Shown in pieces: positions 44,907-53,706 of a stretch of 64,000 nucleotides of DNA. Location of the stretch: NCBI GenBank assembly GCA_027343695.1, contig DAHWKJ010000099.1:1-64000 (forward strand), given 5' to 3'. Origin of the DNA: Sulfobacillus sp. (GTDB taxonomy: Bacteria; Bacillota; Sulfobacillia; Sulfobacillales; Sulfobacillaceae). Positions within the stretch are counted from its first letter, which is position 1. Every line of letters begins with the position of its first letter. Position numbers and translations under genes: made by a program. The notes beneath the pieces are model-generated. The model saw only the letters and a list, made by a program, of their open reading frames with translations. It was not told the DNA's origin and did not search any database.

Positions 44907-45149
44907 TTATTCCGAGGCTTCTACACCTTGAACCCCGGTTTGATTCTTTTGGATTCGGGACATAAATCCTCCAATACTCCCGGTTTCTTTAGCCGTTAAC
45001 CCTCCCCAACCTACCTCGCGCACTTTCTCCATTAAGCCCAATGCCTCAGTGGCTTGGATTTTTAGCTGGAGTAGCTGGTCTGGACGCGGCGACCCGGGAG
45101 ATGATATGCGTGGCTCCTCTAGTTTACCAGTTTGCGCCTTCTTAGGCAT
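44907..45149 (-). CDS. Small acid-soluble spore protein, alpha/beta type
   Basis: The C-terminal two thirds, LKIQATEALGLMEKVREVGWGGLTAKETGSIGGFMSRI (in pieces), follows the alpha/beta SASP pattern: an amphipathic helix before ELGL, then T-x-x-x-x-G-S-I-GG in place of TSRxNGSVGG. It is the divergent subtype with VGWGGLTAKE in place of GPDATSR. The N-terminal ~30 residues are basic and Pro/Ser-rich. The ATG at 45149 has a GGAAGG site. Such proteins coat spore DNA. I am confident of the pattern, less of the exact subtype. Confidence 0.72.
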   Translation of the reverse strand: MPKKAQTGKLEEPRISSPGSPRPDQLLQLKIQATEALGLMEKVREVGWGGLTAKETGSIGGFMSRIQKNQTGVQGVEASE

Positions 45150-45383
45150 AGCCTTCCGTCCTTTCGGTGTCATGTTCTATCGTGGTCAGCATGCCCCAAT
45201 CTATCCCACATTATGGCAGGGCGCAGGATATCCTGAGGGGTACCCCGGTTCTATATGATCAGCAATGCCTCGCATAGAAGACTAAATCCAGGCCCCAAGG
45301 AACATTGCCGGGGTCTAGATTGGGAACCATATTGTGACAAGTGCACTCTCGGGTTTAAATAGGGATCCATACGGCCAGTCTGG

Positions 45384-46100
45384 TTATTTTAGATTCGACA
45401 GAAAGGGCACCAAATCCTTAATAGCTGCAGGAGGCAAGTTCAATTGGGGCATCCCACCCTGAGGGCGTTCGAGTTGCGACTGAATTTGAGCAGGACTGAG
45501 GATGCTGCCCACATGAGAGAGATCTGGGGGATAGATCCATTGGCCCGTCGGAGTCTTCACGGCCCCCTTATTATTGCCGCCTAGTCCATTAATATAATGG
45601 CACGTGGCACACGAAGTCGCAAAGATATTATAGGGTTCTTCGGCCGTCAGCGTATTGTGAGCGTAAACCCCGTTGGCTGTAAAGTAGCCAAGAAAAAGCA
45701 TCCCAAACATTAACATCCCTAACATCAGCGGACGTTTCAACAAGCGCCGTTCTGGATAGCGATCAATAAAGGGAATCATGTATAGCGCGAGGACCCCGAT
45801 AGCCGGAACCCCAAACATTAAGACCCAGTCAAATTTCACAAGATGCAAGATACTCCAGTAATACCCACCGACATCAAAGAAGTTCTGAACCCAATAAAAA
45901 TACCAGTCCGGTGCGGGTTGGTAAGCCCAATCACCCGGGTCGGCCACGTGACCCAGGATGGGATGCACAAAGATAGAGAAGACGAATAACACGAGAACGG
46001 CTACAAGTCCTACCACTAGTTCTTTTAATAGATGCTCAGGCCAAAAGGGTACAACCCCTTTGTCTTGATATTCTTTGGCCTTGTGTTCGTGGTCGCTCAT
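45384..46100 (-). CDS. qcrC: Cytochrome b/c fusion subunit of menaquinol:cytochrome c reductase (QcrC-like)
   Basis: A 238-residue protein. The N-terminal part has three transmembrane helices like b6f subunit IV, with the PDWYFYWVQNFF segment corresponding to PEWYF at the quinol site. The C-terminal part carries a single haem c motif CATCH and a Met-containing region (GGMPQLN). This is the Bacillus qcrC architecture. It is the last gene of qcrA-qcrB-qcrC. Confidence 0.92.
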   Translation of the reverse strand: MSDHEHKAKEYQDKGVVPFWPEHLLKELVVGLVAVLVLFVFSIFVHPILGHVADPGDWAYQPAPDWYFYWVQNFFDVGGYYWSILHLVKFDWVLMFGVPAIGVLALYMIPFIDRYPERRLLKRPLMLGMLMFGMLFLGYFTANGVYAHNTLTAEEPYNIFATSCATCHYINGLGGNNKGAVKTPTGQWIYPPDLSHVGSILSPAQIQSQLERPQGGMPQLNLPPAAIKDLVPFLSNLK

Positions 46101-46118
46101 GATTAACCCCCGTTGCTT

Positions 46119-46790
46119 CTAATAGGGTCCCGTAATACCTTGACGTCGGATCATTAAAAAGTGAAGGCCCAAAAACGCTATTAACATGGCGGGTAAAAAC
46201 AAGACATGGATAGCGAAAAATCGCGTTAAGGTAGCGGCTCCGATCTTCGATCCGCCGGACAATATTTTTAGCAAAGCAGGCCCTACGAAGGGCACGTATT
46301 TTGTAAAACTCACGCCGACTTGTGTCGCAAAGTAAGCCTTTTCATCCCACGGGAGTAAATAACCGGTAAACCCAAAGCCTAATATGAGAAGTAGCAGGGT
46401 GACTCCCACAATCCAGTTAAGCTCGCGAGGCTTTTTGTAAACTCCCATCCAATAAATACGCAGCATATGCAACGTGACCATGATGATAATTAAAGACGAT
46501 CCCCAGTTGTGCATGCTTAACAGTTGTAGTCCAAATAGTACGTGATGCATAATATACTTCGTCGAGTTGTACGAATTGATTATGTCTGGCACATAGTACA
46601 TCGCTAAAAACATTCCGGTCACGAATTGCGCAATGATCAGAAGAAAGGTGACTCCCCCAAAGCAGTATACAAACGCGGAGACCTTTTCACTCGGATTGAC
46701 GTGAGCAGGCACTGGGTGGTCTGCCATGTCGCGCCATAAAGGTGAAACCATGAGGCGATCGTCAATCCACCTCACTATACGCGTATACAT
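46119..46790 (-). CDS. qcrB: Cytochrome b6 subunit (QcrB-like)
   Basis: A 223-residue cytochrome b6 with four transmembrane helices. Two pairs of haem histidines are visible: H in LSMHNWGSS and in TLHMLRIYW, and H in FFAIHVLFLP and LGLHFLM. The short split b6 type fits Firmicutes. The ATG at 46790 follows GGAGG; the GTG at 46808 overlaps that site. Confidence 0.93.
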   Translation of the reverse strand: MYTRIVRWIDDRLMVSPLWRDMADHPVPAHVNPSEKVSAFVYCFGGVTFLLIIAQFVTGMFLAMYYVPDIINSYNSTKYIMHHVLFGLQLLSMHNWGSSLIIIMVTLHMLRIYWMGVYKKPRELNWIVGVTLLLLILGFGFTGYLLPWDEKAYFATQVGVSFTKYVPFVGPALLKILSGGSKIGAATLTRFFAIHVLFLPAMLIAFLGLHFLMIRRQGITGPY

Positions 46791-46832
46791 CGTTCTCAAC
46801 GCCTCCACTGCAAAAAGTGTAACCCAATGGAA

Positions 46833-47420
46833 TCATGCTTCTTTAAGACAAGGTTCTGTCGGTGACTCTGTGGTACGCTGATGCGCATGGGTAAAGGTGG
46901 ATTCACGAGCCACCCACACGTCATTCCCGACCATTTTCCAACGGAACACTCCCAGCGGTAGTGGCGCAGGACCCGACACGTTCAATCCATCCACGGTATA
47001 GACACTCCCATGACACGGACAATGGAATTGATTGTCCGCCTGAATCCAGTTGACGTGGCAACCCAAGTGCGTACATATTGGCGATAGAATATAAAACGCA
47101 CAGGATCCACCAATATAACGGAGGTAAGCGTAATCCGCAGCCGGCAATTTAGCCCAGTGATCCACCTCAACATAAGAATAGGGCGCCTTCACTACGGTCC
47201 CTACTCCTCCGGTACCGGCTTGCACCGACGATTGTTGCAAACCCGTTTGAGCTCCTAAGTTCACCCATACCGGTGCCGCATTGTGAAAAGCCGGTGTGAT
47301 AGCTGCCCCGACGGACGGTATGGCCACCAAGATTGCAATGACTCCCATCACAACATTGAGCATCCAATTAAAAAAATCTCGCCGTGTCCAACCGGCCTTT
47401 TGCGGCTTCTTACCCGCCAC
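46833..47420 (-). CDS. qcrA: Rieske iron-sulfur subunit (QcrA-like)
   Basis: A 195-residue Rieske protein. The [2Fe-2S] ligands are in CTHLGCHV and CPCHGS. A twin-arginine motif RRDFF is followed by a transmembrane anchor (~residues 20-45), so export through Tat is likely. The start is GTG at 47420 behind GGAGGG. It is the first gene of the operon; the C-terminal tail after VWVARE is unusually long and polar. Confidence 0.94.
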   Translation of the reverse strand: MAGKKPQKAGWTRRDFFNWMLNVVMGVIAILVAIPSVGAAITPAFHNAAPVWVNLGAQTGLQQSSVQAGTGGVGTVVKAPYSYVEVDHWAKLPAADYAYLRYIGGSCAFYILSPICTHLGCHVNWIQADNQFHCPCHGSVYTVDGLNVSGPAPLPLGVFRWKMVGNDVWVARESTFTHAHQRTTESPTEPCLKEA

Positions 47421-47482
47421 AGCTATCCCTCCAGGATAGAGAATATTCTGGACTCATTCACAACATTTCCCTTTATTCCTCT

Positions 47483-47496
47483 TTAACTATAGTTAA
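47483..47496. promoter_or_regulatory. 14-bp perfect palindrome over the qcr -10 element
   Basis: TTAACTATAGTTAA is a perfect palindrome covering the -10 of the qcr promoter. It is a good size and place for a repressor site. The factor is unknown. Confidence 0.45.
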
Positions 47497-47514
47497 GTGC
47501 CATTGGGGAGTCAA
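47486..47514 (-). promoter_or_regulatory. Promoter of qcrABC
   Basis: On the minus strand TTGACT (47514-47509), a 17-bp spacer and TATAGT (47491-47486) give a near-consensus sigma-A promoter. The start site would be about 47480, leaving a leader of about 60 nt before the qcrA GTG at 47420. Confidence 0.65.
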
Positions 47515-47572
47515 CAAAAGATGCTTTACTTTTTCGAATTAAATAACAATACGAATAGAAAGAATGATTAAT

Positions 47573-48550
47573 TTATATGGCAACGACGACGAGTCCAATG
47601 AACGCCAAGTAAAATAGCCCCGCTGTCAATAATGGGCCAACGGTCAAGCGACCCTGACGGCTTCGCACAAATATCCATGCTGCCGCCCCCCACGCCAACA
47701 CTCCAGCCGCGATCTCCCAAACACTCAATCTCCACGGCGAGAAAATCATTCCGAGAGCTGGTACCATGGTGGCCTGAAACGTCATGGCCCCCGTAACGTT
47801 GCCAAAAGCCAACCCATCTTTACGATGACGAATCCATAGCACGCTATTTAAGACTTCGGGAAGTTCAGTCGCTATGGGCGTCAAGATCACCGATAGTAAA
47901 AATCCCGAGATCCTAAAGTCCAAGGATACGCGATCGAGACCGACCACGAAAAAATGTGCTCCAAGGATCAGTCCAAATAGCGCCATGGCGACCTGCAATA
48001 GGACAAGAACAAACGGCGGTCGAGGCCGGGATGAGAGGTGTAAGCGACGACTCGGGCTCTTGGAGGATGTGCCCCTGCGACTGGCGTGGAGCAGTCGATA
48101 CACGTGAATTCCATAGCCGATGATCAGGATTACGGCAAGCGGTCGATGCCAATTTGGCGGGGTGAATCCAGTCCCCAACGCAATGGCAAAACCTCCTAAG
48201 AAAAATCCAAGGTCACGATCCACCATTCCGTGGGGTAACACCGGCGTCCGTCTCCCGTGCGCCCATAGACCCAGTCCGATAATCATAAAAGCGAGTGTCG
48301 ATAGCATGAGCGGGGCGCCCAAAATCGCGCCTAAGCCTATCGAATCGGCGGCGGGGTTGCCACCGAAGACCATAGCGATCACCGGGACCAAGGTCTCGGG
48401 TAACGCCGTACCTAACGCTGCTAGTAAGGACCCGATCGCCCCCTCGTCGAGTCCCAGTCCATAGCCGAGCCATTCAACCCCATTCGTAAAGTAATCCGCC
48501 GACAGGACAATGAGTACCATGCCACTAATGAGAATCAAAAGGAGTGACAT
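47573..48550 (-). CDS. Calcium/sodium:cation exchanger (CaCA family)
   Basis: A 325-residue membrane protein with about ten hydrophobic spans. Two alpha-repeats contain the ion-binding motifs GSLLAALGTALPETL and ILTPIATELPEVLNS. A basic cytoplasmic loop (HASRRGTSSKSPSRR) separates the halves. The ATG at 48550 follows GGAGGG. Whether it moves Ca2+ or K+/Na+ cannot be told. Confidence 0.85.
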   Translation of the reverse strand: MSLLLILISGMVLIVLSADYFTNGVEWLGYGLGLDEGAIGSLLAALGTALPETLVPVIAMVFGGNPAADSIGLGAILGAPLMLSTLAFMIIGLGLWAHGRRTPVLPHGMVDRDLGFFLGGFAIALGTGFTPPNWHRPLAVILIIGYGIHVYRLLHASRRGTSSKSPSRRLHLSSRPRPPFVLVLLQVAMALFGLILGAHFFVVGLDRVSLDFRISGFLLSVILTPIATELPEVLNSVLWIRHRKDGLAFGNVTGAMTFQATMVPALGMIFSPWRLSVWEIAAGVLAWGAAAWIFVRSRQGRLTVGPLLTAGLFYLAFIGLVVVAI

Positions 48551-48606
48551 CACGCCCTCCCTCCCTTTGCTGCCATCAGTGGATTATATGGACAATCATC
48601 GTCATT

Positions 48607-49071
48607 CTATGCGTCCAGGTCACAAAAATCCCTTTGACGCTGAGCTTCATACACGACAATAGCCACGGCATTTGAAAGATTCAAGGACCGCACCGCCCCG
48701 TTCATTGGAATCACTCGCGTACGGTCGCTATACTGCTTTAGGAGCGATGGGGAGAGTCCTACCGATTCACGCCCAAACACCAATACATCATTAGGCCCAT
48801 AGTGGATATCGGTATAGCGCGTCTCTGCATGGGATGTAAAGAGGTGGATGCGTTCGGGGACCCTAAGATCCTCCGGTAGGGCCTCCCACGAGCCATGGAT
48901 TTGAACCTCGACTAAATGCCAGTAATCGACCCCGGCTCGTTTCAAATTGCGGTCACTAATAGAAAAGCCCAACGGTTCAATGAGATGCAAGATCGTCCCC
49001 GTTGCAGCACATGTCCGCGCAATATTTCCCGTATTCGGGGGGATTTCTGGCTCGACTAACACGACGTGCAT
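48607..49071 (-). CDS. trmL: tRNA (cytidine/uridine-34-2'-O)-methyltransferase
   Basis: A 154-residue SPOUT enzyme of the TrmL/CspR type. It opens with HVVLVEPEIPPNTGNIARTCAATG, has VLVFGRESVGL and ends with the trefoil-knot motif IPMNGAVRSLNLSNAVAIVVYE. The ATG at 49071 follows GGGAGGG; the longer frame overlaps the upstream gene. It modifies the wobble base of tRNA-Leu. Confidence 0.93.
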   Translation of the reverse strand: MHVVLVEPEIPPNTGNIARTCAATGTILHLIEPLGFSISDRNLKRAGVDYWHLVEVQIHGSWEALPEDLRVPERIHLFTSHAETRYTDIHYGPNDVLVFGRESVGLSPSLLKQYSDRTRVIPMNGAVRSLNLSNAVAIVVYEAQRQRDFCDLDA

Positions 49072-49093
49072 AATCTGCCCTCCCAGATTAAAC

Positions 49094-49981
49094 TCAAAGG
49101 CTACCAGGCCATCCTGCACGACGATGGAGATCCTCCAAGAGCTGCCGAGCAATGGGCCCGCTGGTATGCCGCAACCGATGCCCGTCTACCTCACTAATGG
49201 GTAACACCTCCGTTAAGGTCCCGGTAAGAAACGCCTCGTCAGCGTCTAACAAAGATTCATAGGAAAATGGCGTCAAATCGATGGCGATCCCTCGCGCAGC
49301 GGCCAACTCCAGCACCACCTGCCGCGTAATGCCCGGCAAAATATAGTTGGTGGTTGGCGCGGTGTGGAGTGTCCCACTCTCCACAATAAAAATGTTAGCG
49401 CTGGTAGCTTCCGTAACCATCCCATCGCGAATAAAGATGGCATCAAACATCCCGGCCTGTTGAGCCTTGTGTTTCGCCAACACGTTAGGCAGGAGCCCTA
49501 TAGTCTTGATCCACACTTTGGCCCATCGATCGTCGGCCACAGAAATCATCGGGACGCCGTCCTCAATCGTCGGACGACTAATCGGCACCACTGGTCTCAC
49601 CCACATCAAAACCGTCGGCTCGGTGCTGCCAGCCGGTGGAAATCCGTGAGAACGTCGATGCGTGCCCCGCGTGATCTCTAGGTAGAGGCTCGCTTCAGAC
49701 TCCGAGGCGTCTAGGCGGGACACCAACTCTTCGGCCACGTGGCGCAAAGAGACCAGATCCACCGGAGGCAGTTCCACGGCGGCCACACTTCGTTGCAGAC
49801 GAGCCATATGAAGATCCCACTCAAATAGCGTGCGCCCGTAGACGTGGACTACTTCATAGACCCCATCGGCAAATAAAAACCCCCGATCATCGATGGATAT
49901 CATGGCATTTTCTTCGGCGACAAATTTTCCGTTGAGGTATACGTGCACAGTATCATCTCCCAAGTCTTTGACTGCTGGCAT
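49094..49981 (-). CDS. dat: D-amino-acid aminotransferase (class IV)
   Basis: A 295-residue class IV PLP enzyme. The RGFLFADGVYEVV N-terminus, the PLP lysine in KTIGLLPNVLAKHKA and the TSANIFIV loop fit D-alanine aminotransferases. It could supply D-Glu for the murD step. Branched-chain aminotransferase or aminodeoxychorismate lyase are less likely relatives. Confidence 0.83.
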   Translation of the reverse strand: MPAVKDLGDDTVHVYLNGKFVAEENAMISIDDRGFLFADGVYEVVHVYGRTLFEWDLHMARLQRSVAAVELPPVDLVSLRHVAEELVSRLDASESEASLYLEITRGTHRRSHGFPPAGSTEPTVLMWVRPVVPISRPTIEDGVPMISVADDRWAKVWIKTIGLLPNVLAKHKAQQAGMFDAIFIRDGMVTEATSANIFIVESGTLHTAPTTNYILPGITRQVVLELAAARGIAIDLTPFSYESLLDADEAFLTGTLTEVLPISEVDGHRLRHTSGPIARQLLEDLHRRAGWPGSL

Positions 49982-49987
49982 TCCTGA

Positions 49988-51715
49988 TTAAACCTTGACA
50001 CGTCCCCGGTACACAATGCCACGGACCGGGTCCACGGTCACATAGTGACCCTCTGGTAAAGCTTCTCCGATTCCCTGTAGACCCACCACAGCAGGAATAT
50101 GACGAGTCGTCGCGAAGACCGCCAGGTCAGAACTTAGTCCCAGATCTGTTGACACAATGGCGATCGCGTTATCCAGCATCGCGACCCATTCGGGTCGGTA
50201 CCCCTCAACCACCGCCACGAAGTGCCGAGGAGGCACTCCGACCAAGGGTAGATACACGATCGGCCCCGTCACGGCGGCAAGGTCTGCACCCACGCCTTGT
50301 CCGTGTAAGATGGGTTCCGCAATGGTCTCGACGCGAACCAGATTGGTAGTGCCCGGCGTGCCGTAAGGCGTTCCGGCCGTGACCACCACTAAGTCCCCTT
50401 GGTCTAACAATCCATTTTGGATAGTGGTCGCAATGGCCTCTTTCACCATATCATCCGACTCCTCAATCCGTTCCATGCGGATTCCCAAGACACCCCAAAA
50501 TACGGTCAATTGCCGTAGGCTTTTGATGTGTGAAGAAAGCGCGAGGATGGGAGTCTTCGGCCGTGAGCGCGAGACCATTCGCGCAGTGTATCCCGACTCA
50601 GTCGGCGTCAGAATTGCCCGAGCACGGAGTTCCTCTGCAATCTCGGCCGCCGCGTGGCTCACAACATCGGCAACGCGCTCTCGCTGAAATTCTCGTCGAC
50701 GTCGAAAGGTGGATGATTGTTCTGCCCGTTCCGCGATCCTTGCCATCATGGCCACGGTAGCCACTGGATAGTTTCCGATGGCCGTTTCGGCGGATAACAT
50801 GACCGCATCACTGCCGTCCCATATGGCGTTCGCCACATCCGTCACCTCTGCTCGCGTCGGCCGATCGTGTTCGACCATTGACTCCAGCATTTGAGTGGCC
50901 GTAATCACCGGTTTCCCTGAGGCGTTGGCTGCTTCTATAATAGTTTTTTGAAGCTCAGGGACTTCTTCCTCGGGGAGTTCCACACCGAGGTCGCCTCGGG
51001 CCACCATAACTCCGTCCGATACCCTAAGAATTTCCTCGAGATTATCCATCCCCATGCGGTTTTCTATTTTGGCTATCAGAAACGTCTCTAAATCGTGCTG
51101 TTCTAGAAAGCGACGGACCCAAAAAACATCGTCGATCGTTCTCACGAATGAGAGCGCCACAAAGTCTATAGCTTCTTCTTGGATACCGCGAATGAGACAT
51201 TCTTCATCGAAGTCGGTTAGAGGATCCAAGGGCCAACCAGATTCGGGCCGGGAGAGTTTTTTGTGGGACTGTACGGTGCCCCCGTTCCGGGCGATCAACG
51301 TCATACGATCAGCCTCGACCGATTCGACCTCGACAACGATCCGTCCATCGTCGATCCAAAGCGATTCTCCCGGCTTTACGGTCTCGAATAAACCACCCCA
51401 ACTGACCGTCAAATTTGGTAGGCTATCCGGGCCCTGTTGACCAATCTCGATACGGTCGCCAGGTGTAAGATGGAGGGGACTTTTCAGGGAACCCAAACGC
51501 ACCTCCGGCCCACGGGTATCTAACATAATTCCTATTTCTACGCCCACTTCTGTAGCCGCTTGACGAGCCATTCGAATCCTTTTTTGATGCACGGGCCACG
51601 GCCCGTGAGATAGGTTTAGCCGCACAACATCCACGCCGGCACGGATCATCTCGGACAAAGATTTTACGCTATCAGTAGCCGGGCCAAGGGTCGCAACTAT
51701 TTTCGTTCGCCGCAT
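49988..51715 (-). CDS. pyk: Pyruvate kinase
   Basis: A 575-residue enzyme, which includes the ~100-residue C-terminal extension found in Bacillus-type PK. It has TKIVATLGPA, the LIAKIENRMG motif, ITATQMLESM and DVANAIWDGSDAVMLSAE. The extension resembles the PEP-utilising mobile domain (IPAVVGLQG), but the swivelling His is absent (LSSDLAVFATTRH in place of TSHAAIVAR). It ends 7 nt before the D-amino-acid aminotransferase start. Confidence 0.95.
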   Translation of the reverse strand: MRRTKIVATLGPATDSVKSLSEMIRAGVDVVRLNLSHGPWPVHQKRIRMARQAATEVGVEIGIMLDTRGPEVRLGSLKSPLHLTPGDRIEIGQQGPDSLPNLTVSWGGLFETVKPGESLWIDDGRIVVEVESVEADRMTLIARNGGTVQSHKKLSRPESGWPLDPLTDFDEECLIRGIQEEAIDFVALSFVRTIDDVFWVRRFLEQHDLETFLIAKIENRMGMDNLEEILRVSDGVMVARGDLGVELPEEEVPELQKTIIEAANASGKPVITATQMLESMVEHDRPTRAEVTDVANAIWDGSDAVMLSAETAIGNYPVATVAMMARIAERAEQSSTFRRRREFQRERVADVVSHAAAEIAEELRARAILTPTESGYTARMVSRSRPKTPILALSSHIKSLRQLTVFWGVLGIRMERIEESDDMVKEAIATTIQNGLLDQGDLVVVTAGTPYGTPGTTNLVRVETIAEPILHGQGVGADLAAVTGPIVYLPLVGVPPRHFVAVVEGYRPEWVAMLDNAIAIVSTDLGLSSDLAVFATTRHIPAVVGLQGIGEALPEGHYVTVDPVRGIVYRGRVKV

Positions 51716-51918
51716 TACCTCAGTCGCCCTAGGTTTTCCGTAATGATTTCATGCGCCTCTTCGGCTTCGCCCTCCGGGACCTGGATCTCGATGCTGCCGC
51801 GACCTCCCTCATCAACATCGACCCGTTTGAGGTTCACCAGCATCCCTTCCGCTTCCAAGATGCCCTTTAAACGATCTGCCATCGCAACGGTCGGCGCGAT
51901 ATAAACCACCGTCCACAT
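51715..51918 (-). CDS. Small protein upstream of pyk (DUF2007/signal-transducing-like)
   Basis: A 67-residue soluble protein with a YIAPTVAMADRLKGILEAEGM helix and beta segments. It resembles small DUF2007-type proteins often annotated as putative signal transducers. The stop shares one base with the pyk start (TAATG), so translation is coupled. Function unknown. Confidence 0.6.
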   Translation of the reverse strand: MWTVVYIAPTVAMADRLKGILEAEGMLVNLKRVDVDEGGRGSIEIQVPEGEAEEAHEIITENLGRLR

Positions 51919-52020
51919 GAAGACGTCCCTCCCGCATCATCCGGCCTGAGTGTTTCGATAATACCTGTGCCCTCTATTGTCTATCTCGTCGGCCGAGAGT
52001 GCAACCATTATTTGTGATCG

Positions 52021-53526
52021 CTACCATTCCATGGGCATCGCTTCGTGAGTCTCATTTTTGTGATTGCTCGACACCCGAAATAACGAAAAAATGGCTGCAA
52101 CGAGCGATACCGCCACTAATACCAGCAGTGCGTAGCGCACCGCAGGAACCCACGGTAACCTCGGCCCACCAACATGCTCGGTCCCGCCATTCATCACCAA
52201 AAATGCTGCCATGAGGGTACTCGATAATGCGGTTCCCATTGCCATTCCCAAAGATCGAGCCATGTTTAGAATACCCCCGCCGACTCCTAGTCGATCCGGA
52301 GGTAAACTACCCATCACGGAACTGTTATTAGGAGGCGTAAAGATACCCAATCCCACACCAACGAACACCAGCTCCACCACCATAAAGTACAAGTTCGCGT
52401 GTAGGGCAATGCTGAACGCTAAAAACAACGTAGCGAGCGCTGTCAGCGCCATGCCTAGTGTGGTCAATAACCGCGCGCCGTAACGGTCAGCGAGACCCCC
52501 AGCCTTCGGAGCGACCACGGTCATGCCTAAGGGCACGGCAGTGAGAATCAACCCAGTGACTGCAGAATCAAATTGCGAAACGCGCTCAAAAAAGAATGGC
52601 ATTAAGAACAGGACCCCGAACATGGCGAGATAGGATAGAAGCCCCGTAAAGTTTCCCATACTAAATATCGGTATCTTAAATAATTTCAAATCCACCAAAG
52701 GCGCGCGAAACGACCGCTCGCGCATCACAAACGCTATTAGCAGCACGAATGCCATGACAAAAAGCCCCACAATGCGGGGGGAGTCCCAGTGCCAGATGTT
52801 CCCTTCTGTCAATGCCAACATTAGGGCCACTAAAAACGGCGTAAACAAAATCGTACCCCACCAGTCAAAGCTCATCTTAGTCCGGGAAATACGGTCCTTG
52901 GGTAAGATTAAAGCGGCGAGCGTCATCCCGATGAGACCGACCGGAACATTCACATAAAAAATGGCCCGCCATCCGAATAATCCGATGAGGGCCCCCCCGA
53001 TAGCTGGCCCCAAGGAGAGCCCAATGGCCTGTGCCGATCCTTGAAACCCGATGGCTTTACCTCGCATCGACGCCGGCACCGTAGCCGTAATAATCGCCAC
53101 CGAGTTGGCTTGTAGCATTGCAGCTCCCGCTGCTTGAAACACCCGTGAAATAATCAGCATGGGTAAATTGAATGCAGCCCCACACGCGGCAGACCCTATG
53201 ATGAAAACCAAAAATCCAAAGGTATATAATGGCCGTCTTCCCAGCATGTCTGCCATCCGACCAAAAAATGTCAGCAAGGTCGCTAACGTCAAGAGATAGG
53301 AGATCAAAACCCAGCCGACGATGCTCGCTGAGGCATGAAACGAGGTACTCATCACCGGCAGGGCCACATTAACGATACTTGCGTCCAGCGCGGCCATGAA
53401 GGCCCCGATACAAACCGTCCCTACCACTAGCCATATGTAATTGGACCGTGTGGTGAATTTTTCTGATGGTAACTTTTGCCACGCTTGTCGTAGCCCCTTC
53501 GCCACACCCATACCGTCCTGTGCCAC
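52021..53526 (-). CDS. Multidrug efflux transporter, DHA2 family (EmrB/QacA type)
   Basis: A 501-residue major facilitator protein with about 14 membrane helices. The DHA2 signature LDASIVNVALP is in helix 1, and FGRMADMLGRRPLY and RVFQAAGAAML follow. The start is GTG at 53526 behind GGGGGG. Likely exports hydrophobic drugs or acids by proton antiport. Confidence 0.88.
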   Translation of the reverse strand: MAQDGMGVAKGLRQAWQKLPSEKFTTRSNYIWLVVGTVCIGAFMAALDASIVNVALPVMSTSFHASASIVGWVLISYLLTLATLLTFFGRMADMLGRRPLYTFGFLVFIIGSAACGAAFNLPMLIISRVFQAAGAAMLQANSVAIITATVPASMRGKAIGFQGSAQAIGLSLGPAIGGALIGLFGWRAIFYVNVPVGLIGMTLAALILPKDRISRTKMSFDWWGTILFTPFLVALMLALTEGNIWHWDSPRIVGLFVMAFVLLIAFVMRERSFRAPLVDLKLFKIPIFSMGNFTGLLSYLAMFGVLFLMPFFFERVSQFDSAVTGLILTAVPLGMTVVAPKAGGLADRYGARLLTTLGMALTALATLFLAFSIALHANLYFMVVELVFVGVGLGIFTPPNNSSVMGSLPPDRLGVGGGILNMARSLGMAMGTALSSTLMAAFLVMNGGTEHVGGPRLPWVPAVRYALLVLVAVSLVAAIFSLFRVSSNHKNETHEAMPMEW

Positions 53527-53706
53527 GGCTTATCCCCCCAAAAAAATTTTAACATGGCTTCAGGCGGACGTTCCGAAGTCATTCCGTAGCCATTATCCCA
53601 CCATCGTCTCGGGAAATCTACCTCTGGTGTAGTCTCTTTTAATCAGCGTCATAGAATCGTACAATGCTATTTGATCGCTATACAAAAAGGGAGACGAAAC
53701 ACTGCT

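Noticed and set aside
45174-45383. Imperfect stem (GACCCC / GGGGCC) after qcrC as a terminator, and a possible SASP promoter.
   Set aside because: The stem has a mismatch and no T-run, and the promoter-like pieces did not fit spacing rules for a forespore sigma factor.
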